42,574 bases of DNA from Clostridia bacterium (GCA_017397655.1 JAFQIG010000037.1:1-42574); one strand, 5' to 3'. Counted from the stretch's first letter, positions 8,106-17,034 are shown. The notes: a model not told the origin generated them from the letters alone. Numbers and translations: made by a program.

Positions 8106-9727
8106 AATGTAACTATATCTCCCGTTAAGGGAATGTGAACCTTTATCTGCGGATACTCGGCATAAAACAGTTCGGAAAGTGCCGTTGCGTGACATATCTT
8201 CCACATATTATTACGGCTTCTGCCGCTTTCATACAGATGTGCAAGCACGATATTTTTCGGCTTGAAGGATGCCATATAGTTAACAAACTTTTCCGGAAAA
8301 TCGCCGACAAGCGTGTCGCTGCCCGCTACGTTATCACCGAGCCACACGTGTGAAAACAGATAATCAACATCGCCGTCTATACTGATATTTCCCGGTGTAT
8401 AATCTCTGACATCACCGAGGAACAGCATCGACGGTGATTTTTTTGACGTCACGTAATAACCCATTGATTCTATGCCCTGACCGTTGGACAGGCGGAAATG
8501 CTTACCCTCAAACGGTAATATCTCCATATCATCAATCAGGATTTTTTCACCGACTTTTGAAACAATTATCTTTTCTTCGGCTATACCGTAGTCAAGTGCA
8601 GTTTTTAACATAAATTCCGGGATAATCCATTTTATGTCACTGTCCTTTAATGCTTCTGCCGTCTGACGCTCAAAATGATCAACGTGTGCGTGGGTAACAA
8701 GCATAAAATCAAGTGAACCGAAGTAATCCTCTAAAAGACTGTAGCATCCCGACAGCTTACCTGCCGTCCTGAAAGCAAGATCCACACCAAAGCGCTTGCC
8801 GTTTGTATTGACAATATAGCTTGAAGAATATACAAGCGAAAAAGCGTCTTTGTCATCTTTCAGCACTTGTGATGCTTTTTTAAGATTATTGTTAAAGGTT
8901 GCTCTTATCTTATCATAAAAGCTACCGCAAAACGGCATTGCTTTCTTAACAGCATCAACGCTTTCAAGCCACGCTTCTTCATCGTTATAAAGTTCAGCAA
9001 AGCGACGGTGCTCAAGCTCTATGTTATATACTCCGAAGTAGTTGTGTGCCAGTGCATCAAGATATTCTTTAAGCGGTAATGCCGTATCGCTGTTAAACGG
9101 AAAATGCGTACTGTTTCCCGTACCTAATGCGTGAATGTGCGTATGTATAACCTTTCTCAAAAACTCTTTGGGCGGTAAAACCTTTTCATCATCGGGGCTG
9201 TCAATAAGACTGTTGTAATAATAATGCCCCATGTCAAAGCAAATCCCTACATTATCCCTGTTAACGGAATTTACAATCGAAAGTACAAAGCCTATACAAT
9301 CGCCTCTTTCACCGTCGGGCATAAATCTGTTGTTTTCAAGCGCTATTCTGACAGGAAGATTGTTTTCCGTAATATAATCTGAAACACTTTTCAGTATTGC
9401 CACATTATCATAAACGGTCGGATGCACGGTTATTATAAGCTCATCTCCGACAAAATAGGAAAGAACCTTTGTCAGCGGATCAAAAATATCGGAAACAGCA
9501 GTCTCCTGTGATTTTATACTGCCGTGAACAGTTATTCTCATACCGCTGTTACGGATCTTTTGTACTACGTCAAAAACGCTGTCAGGATCCGTTCCCGGTG
9601 CAACGGCTCTGAGCTCTATACTGCACACTCCCTCATTCTTCAGCTTTTTCAGAAAAGCATCAATATCCGCAAACGGGGTATCCTGTTCGCCCGTAAGCCG
9701 CCTGAACGGTAATGATACACCTATCAT
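8102..9727 (-). CDS. Fusion of sugar-phosphate isomerase/epimerase-like TIM barrel and metallo-beta-lactamase fold hydrolase
   Basis: The protein has 541 residues. Residues about 1-280 look like the xylose-isomerase-like (AP endonuclease 2) TIM barrel, with metal-site style motifs RIALENNRF, GICFDMGHYYY and HTHIHALG. Residues about 295-541 form a metallo-beta-lactamase fold, with the metal motif THAHVDHF, a later Asp in MLFLGDVRDY and a His in VLAHLYESGR. The second half resembles UlaG/L-ascorbate-6-P lactonase-like hydrolases. Both metal centres seem intact, so two activities on one substrate pool are plausible. It starts at ATG 9727 after AAGGAG and is 12 bases downstream of the Thr-rich membrane protein gene, likely in the same operon. 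Confidence 0.8.
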   Translation of the reverse strand: MIGVSLPFRRLTGEQDTPFADIDAFLKKLKNEGVCSIELRAVAPGTDPDSVFDVVQKIRNSGMRITVHGSIKSQETAVSDIFDPLTKVLSYFVGDELIITVHPTVYDNVAILKSVSDYITENNLPVRIALENNRFMPDGERGDCIGFVLSIVNSVNRDNVGICFDMGHYYYNSLIDSPDDEKVLPPKEFLRKVIHTHIHALGTGNSTHFPFNSDTALPLKEYLDALAHNYFGVYNIELEHRRFAELYNDEEAWLESVDAVKKAMPFCGSFYDKIRATFNNNLKKASQVLKDDKDAFSLVYSSSYIVNTNGKRFGVDLAFRTAGKLSGCYSLLEDYFGSLDFMLVTHAHVDHFERQTAEALKDSDIKWIIPEFMLKTALDYGIAEEKIIVSKVGEKILIDDMEILPFEGKHFRLSNGQGIESMGYYVTSKKSPSMLFLGDVRDYTPGNISIDGDVDYLFSHVWLGDNVAGSDTLVGDFPEKFVNYMASFKPKNIVLAHLYESGRSRNNMWKICHATALSELFYAEYPQIKVHIPLTGDIVTF

Positions 9728-9739
9728 CCTTCATTCTCC

Positions 9740-10756
9740 TTAAAAATCATCTGTCGGCTGCTCGCCGTTCTTTTTACCAACTATTCTGACCGTTATCAAA
9801 ACAGCAGTAACAATCATTGCACAAAGCATCATAAATGTTGCCGCACCGTATCCTATGAGCTTCTTTTTATTTACCCTGTCAACCTCTTCCTGTGACAAAA
9901 CGGCGAGCACTTCGGTCGTCGCTGTATCCTCGCTTACAGCTTCCTTTACAGTTTCTGCCCTTGTCGTCTCCGCCCTTTCGGTTGTTGTCTGTGTTGTTTC
10001 GGTACGGTTTTCTGTTGTTGACTGTTCTGCTGTTGTTGTCGCTACGGTCGTTTCGGTTTCTCTTTGCGGCATTGTTGCCGTCTCTGCCCGAAGTCCCTGT
10101 ACCTGCGCACTTCCCCTCGGAGCTAATGTACTTTCATACTCCGACAAGCTCTTTGCAGGAACTGTCGTTTCTGTCGTTGTTGTTTCCTTTTTGGTTTTCT
10201 CCTCTTTTTTGGTTTCAGCTTCCGTTTCGATAAGCGAGGTTTCAGGCGGTTCACATATTGTTAATTCGTAATAATTTGACGGTCTTCCGAGGTAATCGTA
10301 AATGCGGATTCCGAGTACGGTTGTGTCTTCGATACCGTACTTTATACCGAGTCTCGCTTCGCAATATGTTTCCATATATTTTTCGTGAAAACCAAACACA
10401 CACTCGGCATCAAATTTGTCATAATTGATGTCCTTTCTGCCGTCCGCATACAGCTTCGCACTGTATATGCCGTTGGTATAAATCTCAACGGCAGAGTGAT
10501 TGTTTTCCGGATTGAAATCCTCTGAAGTATATATGAATGCCAGATAAACAGAGTAATCATCTTTGTCAACTCTGTAGTACATTGACGCGTAATTAACATA
10601 ACAGTTGGACTCGGTGCCTATCTTTATTATATCGCAAAACGGTTCATCATACCATTCCTTCGGCTCAATCACTCCATCAAATGTTACCGCCGATACCGTG
10701 TTTATCAAAAAAGATGCAATTATGCATACAGATAATAAGCATAAAACCGCTCTCAT
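9740..10756 (-). CDS. Signal-peptide, Thr/Glu-rich, membrane-anchored surface protein
   Basis: This 338-residue protein begins with a signal peptide (residues 1-23, ending VSA). Residues about 24-175 form a beta-rich extracellular domain beginning FDGVIEPKEW, a pattern that recalls CBM9/DOMON-like domains. A long low-complexity stretch rich in Thr and Glu follows (about 180-295), then one transmembrane helix near 303-326 and a short basic/acidic tail. It is probably a surface protein with a linker spanning the wall. The start is ATG 10756, three bases after GAGGG. No ligand can be named. Confidence 0.7.
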   Translation of the reverse strand: MRAVLCLLSVCIIASFLINTVSAVTFDGVIEPKEWYDEPFCDIIKIGTESNCYVNYASMYYRVDKDDYSVYLAFIYTSEDFNPENNHSAVEIYTNGIYSAKLYADGRKDINYDKFDAECVFGFHEKYMETYCEARLGIKYGIEDTTVLGIRIYDYLGRPSNYYELTICEPPETSLIETEAETKKEEKTKKETTTTETTVPAKSLSEYESTLAPRGSAQVQGLRAETATMPQRETETTVATTTAEQSTTENRTETTQTTTERAETTRAETVKEAVSEDTATTEVLAVLSQEEVDRVNKKKLIGYGAATFMMLCAMIVTAVLITVRIVGKKNGEQPTDDF

Positions 10757-10782
10757 ATTCCCTCACATACCCTAAACACAAA

Positions 10783-10810
10783 AAAGCGTGCCGAACTGAC
10801 GACACGCTTT
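10783..10810 (-). terminator. Rho-independent terminator of the peptidase/transketolase operon
   Basis: 8-bp perfect arms at 10783-10790 and 10803-10810 close a 12-base loop. Read on the minus strand, the stem ends in a run of T. It lies just after the M28 peptidase stop. Confidence 0.8.
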
Positions 10811-10818
10811 CAAAGCTT

Positions 10819-12081
10819 TTATTCGTACTTATCCTTAAGTCCCTGTTCGTCGAAAAGGAGTGTTGTGTTGATAAGAACCTCTACGCCCTTTTCAATCGAA
10901 TGAAGATCCAGATTATCTGCGGTATCATTAACCGTGTGATAGTATCTTGCAGGAGCAGGATCCATAGCCGCAAGCAATACCGCCTTCATACCGCCCTGTG
11001 TAATGGCTGCTGCATCAGAGGAACCGAACCATACCGAGCTGTAGGGAAGGTCAAGACCTGACATCTCCGATGCTTTTTTCAAAAGAGCTGCTGCCTGCTT
11101 GTCATGCTTTACAAGCCCTGTCATATCCTTGTTGAAAACTGCCATATACTCAAAATCTCTGAGTGTATCAACTGAAATGAAAACTGTTTCAACATCGCTG
11201 TAGTCGTGCTTTTTGACGAATTCCTTCGCACCGCGAAGACCTGCTTCCTCTGAACCCATAGACACCGCAATGACCTCTGTGTTCTCAAGCTTTATGTCAT
11301 TTGTTGTAAGGAACTGCAACACTGCAAGTGAAGCAAATACGCCTGTCAGGTCATCGTTTGCACCGTCAACAACTACTTTTGTATTCTCGTACTTGTAGCC
11401 GATCATAAAGAATACAACGCTGACACCCTCAACGCCTGTAAAGATATACTTTACCGTGTCGGAAAGATCAAAAATGATACTGAGAACATTGACTATGATA
11501 CAAGCCGAAATACCTACGATTGCAAGTACAACTACCGTTGTAACAAGCTTTGCTCCGCCGAGACGGTTGTATGTCCATTCGTGACTCGAATCCATATGAC
11601 CGCTGAAGATGATTCTGCGCTTGACTTCGCCTGTGGGCTTCTTTGTAAAAACTACGTTGCTTGACTCTGTCTTTTTGAAGAAAGGATCAAGAATCGGCTT
11701 ATACAAAAGAAAGTCAAATACGATAATAACAACACAAATAAGAGCTATTGCAAGGGAAATGCCGCACAAAGCATCATTGATAACGGGTGAAGAAATGAAG
11801 TTTGTCAAAGCATAAATGATAACACCGATAAGCATTGCAATAGCACATACTCTCGGCCATGCCATAAATGCACGGGACGCTACCTTGAACGGCTCTTTTT
11901 CGACAGTATCCGCAAATTTTGAGCAAGTTTCGATAACATAATCCTGTGCCTTGTTTTCATTCTCGGATCCCGGTGCTCTGGGTCCTATATTCTTACAGAC
12001 CTTTTTGACCTCTCTTACCGTGAAATTTGTACTTTCACGAATTTTTGCCACCGGGTTTAAATCGAGTTCCGATAATTTCAT
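10819..12081 (-). CDS. M28-family zinc peptidase with N-terminal membrane segments
   Basis: This 420-residue metallopeptidase probably acts as an aminopeptidase. Zinc-site motifs are in order: SGHMDSSHEW (His and Asp), VDGANDDLTG (bridging Asp), GSEEAGLRGA (catalytic and ligand Glu), VDTLRDF (Asp) and YYHTVNDTADN (His). Hydrophobic helices near residues 73-125 and again near 178-230 suggest membrane insertion, the second pair interrupting the catalytic domain. It begins 29 bases after the SCP2-like gene and is the last gene of that operon, before a terminator. It may process a product of the operon, but this is only inference. Confidence 0.85.
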   Translation of the reverse strand: MKLSELDLNPVAKIRESTNFTVREVKKVCKNIGPRAPGSENENKAQDYVIETCSKFADTVEKEPFKVASRAFMAWPRVCAIAMLIGVIIYALTNFISSPVINDALCGISLAIALICVVIIVFDFLLYKPILDPFFKKTESSNVVFTKKPTGEVKRRIIFSGHMDSSHEWTYNRLGGAKLVTTVVVLAIVGISACIIVNVLSIIFDLSDTVKYIFTGVEGVSVVFFMIGYKYENTKVVVDGANDDLTGVFASLAVLQFLTTNDIKLENTEVIAVSMGSEEAGLRGAKEFVKKHDYSDVETVFISVDTLRDFEYMAVFNKDMTGLVKHDKQAAALLKKASEMSGLDLPYSSVWFGSSDAAAITQGGMKAVLLAAMDPAPARYYHTVNDTADNLDLHSIEKGVEVLINTTLLFDEQGLKDKYE

Positions 12082-12110
12082 ATTCTGTTTTTCTCCTAAT
12101 TCAAGCTATT

Positions 12111-12917
12111 TTATTTTGCGAGTGCTCCGACTTCAAGCATAAATCCACCAATCTGTGCGCCGAATTCGGGTGCACCGTCCATAATAAGACGTCCTGCTTT
12201 AACTGCTTCGAGCATATCGTCGGTATCAAGAAGTATGCCGAGTGCACTTTCAAGACTGTCAAAACGAAGCGTAAAGAAGGTAAGCGCCTTTGTATATTCG
12301 CCTCTGCCTGCCTTTGTAAGACCTTCCTTGACACGCATATGAGCAGAAACCGAGGGATAACCGTTGACCGCCCATCCGTATACACGGTCAGGACTCTTGA
12401 GTGCCCAATCGTGAATAGCAGGATAACCTGCCTTGTTAAGCTGGCTGATACCTGTCGAAAGAAGATAGAAGAAGCACTTGACCATAAGCTCCTGTGTTTC
12501 TTTATCCTTCGGTGCTTCAGTAGCTGTAAGAAGTGATGACATCTTGAGAAGCACGCTTAAGAATGCCATAAACAGTCCGAGCTTACCTATACCCTTAAGC
12601 TTTCTGGGAAGTGTTGCAGGAGCAATCTTTCCCTTGAAAAAGCCGTTCATTGCTTCAATCGTCTTAAATCCGATCTCAACATCGGGAGAGTCATGAATGG
12701 TATCAAGCTTTACCGTCCATTCACCATTTTCGATAATAAAGCAGGTGCTGCGCTTGCCCTTGGGATGATCGGGATCAATTGCGCTGATCTGGAATACCGC
12801 ATTGACACCCGTAAACTTTGACTTAAGGTTCGGAACATCGTTAGCGATAACCTTTAAAAGCGGAAGTGCCGCATTGAAAAATATAGTGCTGGCGTAAATA
12901 TCTTCATTTTTATGCAT
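12111..12917 (-). CDS. SCP2-like (sterol carrier protein 2 fold) protein, paralogue A
   Basis: The protein has 268 residues. The first half has the run of features seen in SCP2-type lipid-binding domains: a beta-rich segment VFQISAIDPD, then FIIENGEWTVKL, a SPDVEIGFKT strand-helix junction, a FFKGKIAP loop and a helix. The rest is helical and hydrophobic. The start is ATG 12917 rather than an upstream GTG, because AGGGG lies 8 bases before it. It follows the C-terminal transketolase gene by 15 bases and resembles the protein at the head of the operon. SCP2 domains bind lipids or acyl-CoA; the ligand here is unknown. Confidence 0.6.
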   Translation of the reverse strand: MHKNEDIYASTIFFNAALPLLKVIANDVPNLKSKFTGVNAVFQISAIDPDHPKGKRSTCFIIENGEWTVKLDTIHDSPDVEIGFKTIEAMNGFFKGKIAPATLPRKLKGIGKLGLFMAFLSVLLKMSSLLTATEAPKDKETQELMVKCFFYLLSTGISQLNKAGYPAIHDWALKSPDRVYGWAVNGYPSVSAHMRVKEGLTKAGRGEYTKALTFFTLRFDSLESALGILLDTDDMLEAVKAGRLIMDGAPEFGAQIGGFMLEVGALAK

Positions 12918-12932
12918 ATCATTCACCCCTCA

Positions 12933-13943
12933 TTATACTTCGTCGTCCCAATTGTCATCGTCATCAGTATTGACACCGAGCATACCGTGGACTGCCTTGA
13001 TGATTCCGTTCGAGTCAATTCCTATGATAGACATAATATCCTCGTGAAGTCCGATGGGTGCAAACTTGTCGGGAATTCCGAGTCTCTTGAACTTGCAGGG
13101 CTCGTCACACTCTGCGATAACTTCGGCAACAGCAGAACCGAGACCGCCGATAACATTGTGATCTTCTGCGGTAATTATCTTGCCTGTTTCCTTGACTGCC
13201 TTAAGGATTGCTTCCTTATCAATAGGCTTGATTGTATGCATATTGAGGACTCTGACCTTGATACCCTGAACGTTCTCAAGGAACATTGCCGCCTGAAGTG
13301 CCTGGAATGCACATGAACCTGTTGCAATAACGGTAACATCACTGCCCTCGTGAAGCTCTACTGCCTTGCCGATCTGATAACCGTAATCGGCATCGGAATA
13401 AAGAACACGGTCAAAGCCTCTGTTTATTCTGATATAAACGGGTCCGTTATGCTCATAAGCGGCACGGACGGCGTTTGCAGTTTCGATACCGTCAGCAGGA
13501 CAGATAACTACGAGATTCGGCATTGAGCGTGCAACTGCCAGGTCAACGATAGCGTGGTGAGTTGAGCCTGCCTGACCGAACGATGTACCTGCGTGAGTAG
13601 CGATAACTTTACAGTTAATGTTCTGATAACAGATATCGGTATGAAGCTGGTCTGCACAGCGAAGCGATGCGAATACAGAGAATGTAGAAAGGAAAGGTAC
13701 ACAACCTGCCTTTGCCATACCTGCTGCGCAACCGAACATATTCTGCTCTGCTATACCGACATTGAAAAATCTGTCGGGAAATTCTTTCTGAAAAATACCG
13801 ATCTTTGTCGATGTTGCAAGGTCAGCGGTAAGAGCAACAATTTCGGGATGCTCTCTTCCGAGCTCTGCCAAAGTATTTCCGTAATACTCCGCTGTTGACA
13901 TAGCGGTAGATTCAACCGCAGTATAAACAAATCCGCCTGCCAT
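12933..13943 (-). CDS. Transketolase, C-terminal half (split gene)
   Basis: This 336-residue subunit carries the pyrimidine-binding and C-terminal transketolase domains. The catalytic Glu that activates thiamine diphosphate is in NVGIAEQNMFGCAAGMA (residues about 52-68). Its start codon directly abuts the stop of the N-terminal gene, and GGGAGG lies inside that gene. Split transketolases of this form are widespread and work as heterotetramers. The acidic tail after residue 325 is unusual. The operon context (aminotransferase and SCP2-like proteins) suggests a dedicated rather than a pentose-phosphate role. Confidence 0.88.
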   Translation of the reverse strand: MAGGFVYTAVESTAMSTAEYYGNTLAELGREHPEIVALTADLATSTKIGIFQKEFPDRFFNVGIAEQNMFGCAAGMAKAGCVPFLSTFSVFASLRCADQLHTDICYQNINCKVIATHAGTSFGQAGSTHHAIVDLAVARSMPNLVVICPADGIETANAVRAAYEHNGPVYIRINRGFDRVLYSDADYGYQIGKAVELHEGSDVTVIATGSCAFQALQAAMFLENVQGIKVRVLNMHTIKPIDKEAILKAVKETGKIITAEDHNVIGGLGSAVAEVIAECDEPCKFKRLGIPDKFAPIGLHEDIMSIIGIDSNGIIKAVHGMLGVNTDDDDNWDDEV

Positions 13944-14810
13944 TTACTTCGCCTCCCTTTCAACTCGTTCAATTCGTTTTGCGTAATACTCTTCAAGATC
14001 CTTCTTTGCACCTGCATAGATCTCGTCATTGATTGCGCCGTAATGCCATTTATAGTTGTCTTCCATCAATTTGATTCCTGCACCCTTTTTGGTATCTGCA
14101 AGAATCAGAACGGGATTATCCGAAGCGTGTGCAAAGTCGATAGCCTCGCAAAGCTCACGGATGTTCTGACCGTCAACCTTTTTGACCGTAAAGCCGAATG
14201 CCGTCCACTTATCAGCAAGAGGCTCCAGCTTCATAACATCCTCGGTGTCACCATCGATCATTTTGTGGTTACGGTCAACAATGGAAATAACGTTTGTAAG
14301 GTTGTAGTGATTGATCGTCATGGCAGCTTCCCAGTTGGAGCCTTCGCCAAGCTCTCCGTCACCCATGAGACAATATGTGTTGTAGCTCTTTTTAAGTACT
14401 CTTGCAGCAAGTCCTGTTCCTGCCGCAATGGGAAGTCCGTGTCCGAGCGAGCCTGTCGATGCATCAACACCGACAACCTTGTTAGAGTCAAGGTGAATAC
14501 CCATCTTTGAGTTGGTGTGATTGAATGTTTTGAGCTGTTCAATATCGTTATAGCCGTAGTTGCAAAGTACCGGAGCATATGCTATACCGGCATGGCCCTT
14601 ACTGAGAATAAATCTGTCTCTGTCTGCCCAGTTGGGGTCATCCTTTTTGATTCTGAGGTACTTGTGATAAAGCACCGTCAGAATATCCATAGAACTCATA
14701 CCGCCGCCGATATGACCGCTTCCTGCCCAATACGTTGTATCGAGACATAAATTACGAAGCTCGTGTGCCTTTTTTTCAAGGGCAAGCCATTCCTGTTTTG
14801 TCAATGACAT
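13944..14810 (-). CDS. Transketolase, N-terminal half (split gene)
   Basis: This 288-residue subunit holds the thiamine-diphosphate domain. The metal/TPP motif begins GDGELGEGSNWEAA and ends about 28 residues on with DRNHKMIDG. TGSLGHGLPIAAG and ILSKGHAGIAYAP are further family signatures. It starts at ATG 14810 after AGGAGG, 16 bases after the aminotransferase gene. It needs the downstream gene for a complete active site. Confidence 0.9.
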   Translation of the reverse strand: MSLTKQEWLALEKKAHELRNLCLDTTYWAGSGHIGGGMSSMDILTVLYHKYLRIKKDDPNWADRDRFILSKGHAGIAYAPVLCNYGYNDIEQLKTFNHTNSKMGIHLDSNKVVGVDASTGSLGHGLPIAAGTGLAARVLKKSYNTYCLMGDGELGEGSNWEAAMTINHYNLTNVISIVDRNHKMIDGDTEDVMKLEPLADKWTAFGFTVKKVDGQNIRELCEAIDFAHASDNPVLILADTKKGAGIKLMEDNYKWHYGAINDEIYAGAKKDLEEYYAKRIERVEREAK

Positions 14811-14826
14811 GATCTTCCTCCTTCGC

Positions 14827-16089
14827 TCAGTTCATCTCGGGATGATTCTTCTTAACAGCCTTGAACGCATCCTCGGCTATTTCGATAGTTCTGTTTATAT
14901 CCTCTTCCGTGAGGGCTGCATTGATAAAGTGATTATGATGTGATGCAAAGAATACGCCTCTTGATACGCACTCGGCGATCCATTCCTGATGAAGATAGAG
15001 TGAATCGTCATTTGCTATTCTGAGATAGAACAGTGCAGGCATACCGGATGTTACAAGATCAAATCCGTGCTCTTTACCTGCCATTTTAAGTCCGTTGATA
15101 AGCTTTGATCCGAGCATATCGAACATCTGCGGAATCTGAAGCTCCTTCATCTTTTTAACGGTTGCGATACATGCCGCAAACGGTACGGATGAAAGCCAGT
15201 AGCTGCCTGTGATATTCATACCGCTGATTGTATTCTTAAGGTGTTCTCTGCCCATAAGAGCCGACATATTATAGCCGTTTGCAAGTGCCTTACAGAAGCA
15301 GATAAGGTCTGCTTTGAATCCGAAGAAATGGTCGGAACCTGCAATGTCAAGTCTGAAGCCTGCACGAACGTCATCAATAATAAGCTGAATACCCTCTTCG
15401 TCGCAGATCTTTCTGACCTTTTCCCAGAACATCTTTGTCATAACAACGTTGTCGTGGAAATTACCGTGATCGTAAGGCTGTGCAATAATTGCGGCAATCT
15501 CGCCCTTGTTTTCTGCAACCGCCTTCTGAAGGGCAGGAATGTCATCCCACGGAATAACAATGTTGTTCTGAACCTCTTCGGGAAGAACGCCTGCATAGTC
15601 AATCTTTGCCTGCCACGGAGAAACACCGTGATAATATCCCTTAAAGAAGATAATCTTTTTTCTGTGAGTATATGCTCTGGCTGTCATAATAGCCATCTGA
15701 GTGGTGTCGTTGCCGTTCTTTGCAAAGTAGCACCAATCGGCAGATGCTACCGTATCAACAAGCATCTCTGCACACTCAACCATAATTTTTCCCGGTGAGC
15801 TTGTGCAGTTGCCGAGCTTTAACTGCGCCATGGCGGCAGCATCGACATCGGGGTCATTATAGCCCAGAACGTTGGGGCCGTACGCACACATATAGTCTAT
15901 GTATTTATTTCCGTCAACATCCCAGAAGTATGTACCCTCTGCTCTTTCGGAGAAAAGCGGCCACTTCTCTACGGGGATGAAGAGTCCTTCGGCAGGGCCC
16001 AAATGACCGTAAACACCTGAAGGAATTACTTTTTTTGCTCTGTTAAAAAGCTCACGGCTCTTATCATGATTATATTCGGGAAAAGACAT
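14827..16089 (-). CDS. Class III PLP-dependent aminotransferase (glutamate-1-semialdehyde aminotransferase-like)
   Basis: This 420-residue enzyme has the class III fold. Visible elements are FAKNGNDTTQMAIMTARA (phosphate-binding region), the PLP Asp segment IIDDVRAGFRL and the Schiff-base lysine in CFCKALANGYN. The usual DEVxTGFR is here DDVRAGFR. It is unlikely to be HemL, because no other haem gene is near and it sits between an SCP2-like gene and a split transketolase. It could aminate an aldehyde or ketone made or used by that transketolase. The start is ATG 16089 after AAGGAGGTG. Confidence 0.87.
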   Translation of the reverse strand: MSFPEYNHDKSRELFNRAKKVIPSGVYGHLGPAEGLFIPVEKWPLFSERAEGTYFWDVDGNKYIDYMCAYGPNVLGYNDPDVDAAAMAQLKLGNCTSSPGKIMVECAEMLVDTVASADWCYFAKNGNDTTQMAIMTARAYTHRKKIIFFKGYYHGVSPWQAKIDYAGVLPEEVQNNIVIPWDDIPALQKAVAENKGEIAAIIAQPYDHGNFHDNVVMTKMFWEKVRKICDEEGIQLIIDDVRAGFRLDIAGSDHFFGFKADLICFCKALANGYNMSALMGREHLKNTISGMNITGSYWLSSVPFAACIATVKKMKELQIPQMFDMLGSKLINGLKMAGKEHGFDLVTSGMPALFYLRIANDDSLYLHQEWIAECVSRGVFFASHHNHFINAALTEEDINRTIEIAEDAFKAVKKNHPEMN

Positions 16090-16101
16090 CTGAGCACCTC
16101 C

Positions 16102-16860
16102 TTATGCCAAATACATGGATACTCTGTCGAGTATTCTGTTCATATTGTCAAGCATCGAAATCATACCCTTCATCAGGATAGCTCCGTCACCGATGCAAGC
16201 GAGCGAATTGACCTTATCATTGAAAAGATCGTTGGCAAGCTCCATCGATGCAAACTCCATAACGCATCGCGGATTGCCTTCGCCCTCTTTTTCGGTAGTG
16301 AGGATGTGATCCTTGACATGGATAATAGATTTGGGTCCGTCCTTGATGGAAACAAGGATATCGCCGTCCTCCATATTGGAGGCACTGAAACGGCTGACGG
16401 CATCGTTGTTGCCGAGCTGCGATATCGCAACCGTTACGGTGTAGAAAGTGAGAACAGTATTAAGCGTAAAGAATTCGGGATCCTTGAGTGCTTCCTCAGT
16501 CGGTCTCATAACCTCGTTAAGTCTGTCCGTGAGTGCTATAAATGTTTTGAGAAGAAAACCTATCTTTGAAAATCCCTTGTTGGGGATAGGTGTATATGTT
16601 CCGTCGATAAGACCGTTAAACTTATCAACAGATGAAAACGGCAACTTAATGTCGCAATCATCACAGCCTTCAGTCAACATACACTTTCCGTCCTCAAAGC
16701 TGAGTGTTGCTTTGGGACCGTCCTTTACGTCAAAGCCGATTGAAACGGGCTTTGCATTTTTAAGGATATCTTTTGCCTTTTGGTCAAGATCGCACAAGTT
16801 TTCGAGTGTTCCGAGTACGGCAAACATATTAATGTATGCCAATGCTTTTTTGTCAACCAC
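16102..16860 (-). CDS. Tandem SCP2-like protein, paralogue B
   Basis: The protein has 252 residues. Two units look related: residues about 35-110 (VSIGFDVKDGPKATLSFEDG onwards) and about 150-240 (ILVSIKDGPKSIIHVKD onwards). Each shows the SCP2-like order of strands, an acidic turn and a hydrophobic helix. I set the start at GTG 16860, with GGGAGG 7 bases upstream, because the longer frame from 16905 begins upstream of the predicted transcript start. It is the first gene of the operon with aminotransferase, split transketolase, second SCP2-like protein and peptidase. The SCP2 call is by pattern only. Confidence 0.55.
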   Translation of the reverse strand: MVDKKALAYINMFAVLGTLENLCDLDQKAKDILKNAKPVSIGFDVKDGPKATLSFEDGKCMLTEGCDDCDIKLPFSSVDKFNGLIDGTYTPIPNKGFSKIGFLLKTFIALTDRLNEVMRPTEEALKDPEFFTLNTVLTFYTVTVAISQLGNNDAVSRFSASNMEDGDILVSIKDGPKSIIHVKDHILTTEKEGEGNPRCVMEFASMELANDLFNDKVNSLACIGDGAILMKGMISMLDNMNRILDRVSMYLA

Positions 16861-16895
16861 CGTTAAACCTCCCATAGGTACAATATTACCTAATA

Positions 16896-16924
16896 AATAT
16901 ACCATAATAATTGTTTTAATTCAA
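16896..16924 (-). promoter_or_regulatory. Sigma-A promoter of the SCP2/aminotransferase/transketolase operon
   Basis: On the minus strand TTGAAT (16924-16919), 17 bases and TATATT (16901-16896) precede the GTG start by about 35 bases. Confidence 0.65.
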
Positions 16925-16973
16925 CACTTTTTACAATTTTTTCGGTTTATATAATTAAAAAATCAAATATTTA

Positions 16974-17002
16974 TTGAAATTGGTGCTGATTTATGCTTTA
17001 AT
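16974..17002 (+). promoter_or_regulatory. Sigma-A promoter of the MATE transporter gene
   Basis: TTGAAA (16974-16979), a 17-base spacer and TTTAAT (16997-17002). The expected transcript start is near 17009. Confidence 0.55.
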
Positions 17003-17034
17003 GTAGAAAATTTCAGCTTTTTGTGGTGGTTATT

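Noticed and set aside
9855..10271. Long open frame antisense to the Thr-rich membrane protein
   Set aside because: It is the complement of a Thr/Glu repeat, rich in Val/Ser only, without a ribosome binding site.
15241..15798. 185-codon open frame antisense to the aminotransferase
   Set aside because: Cys/Asn-rich shadow with no recognisable protein and the sense frame is a clear enzyme.
14827..16089. Calling the aminotransferase HemL (glutamate-1-semialdehyde aminotransferase)
   Set aside because: Only class-level similarity is visible and the operon contains no tetrapyrrole gene.
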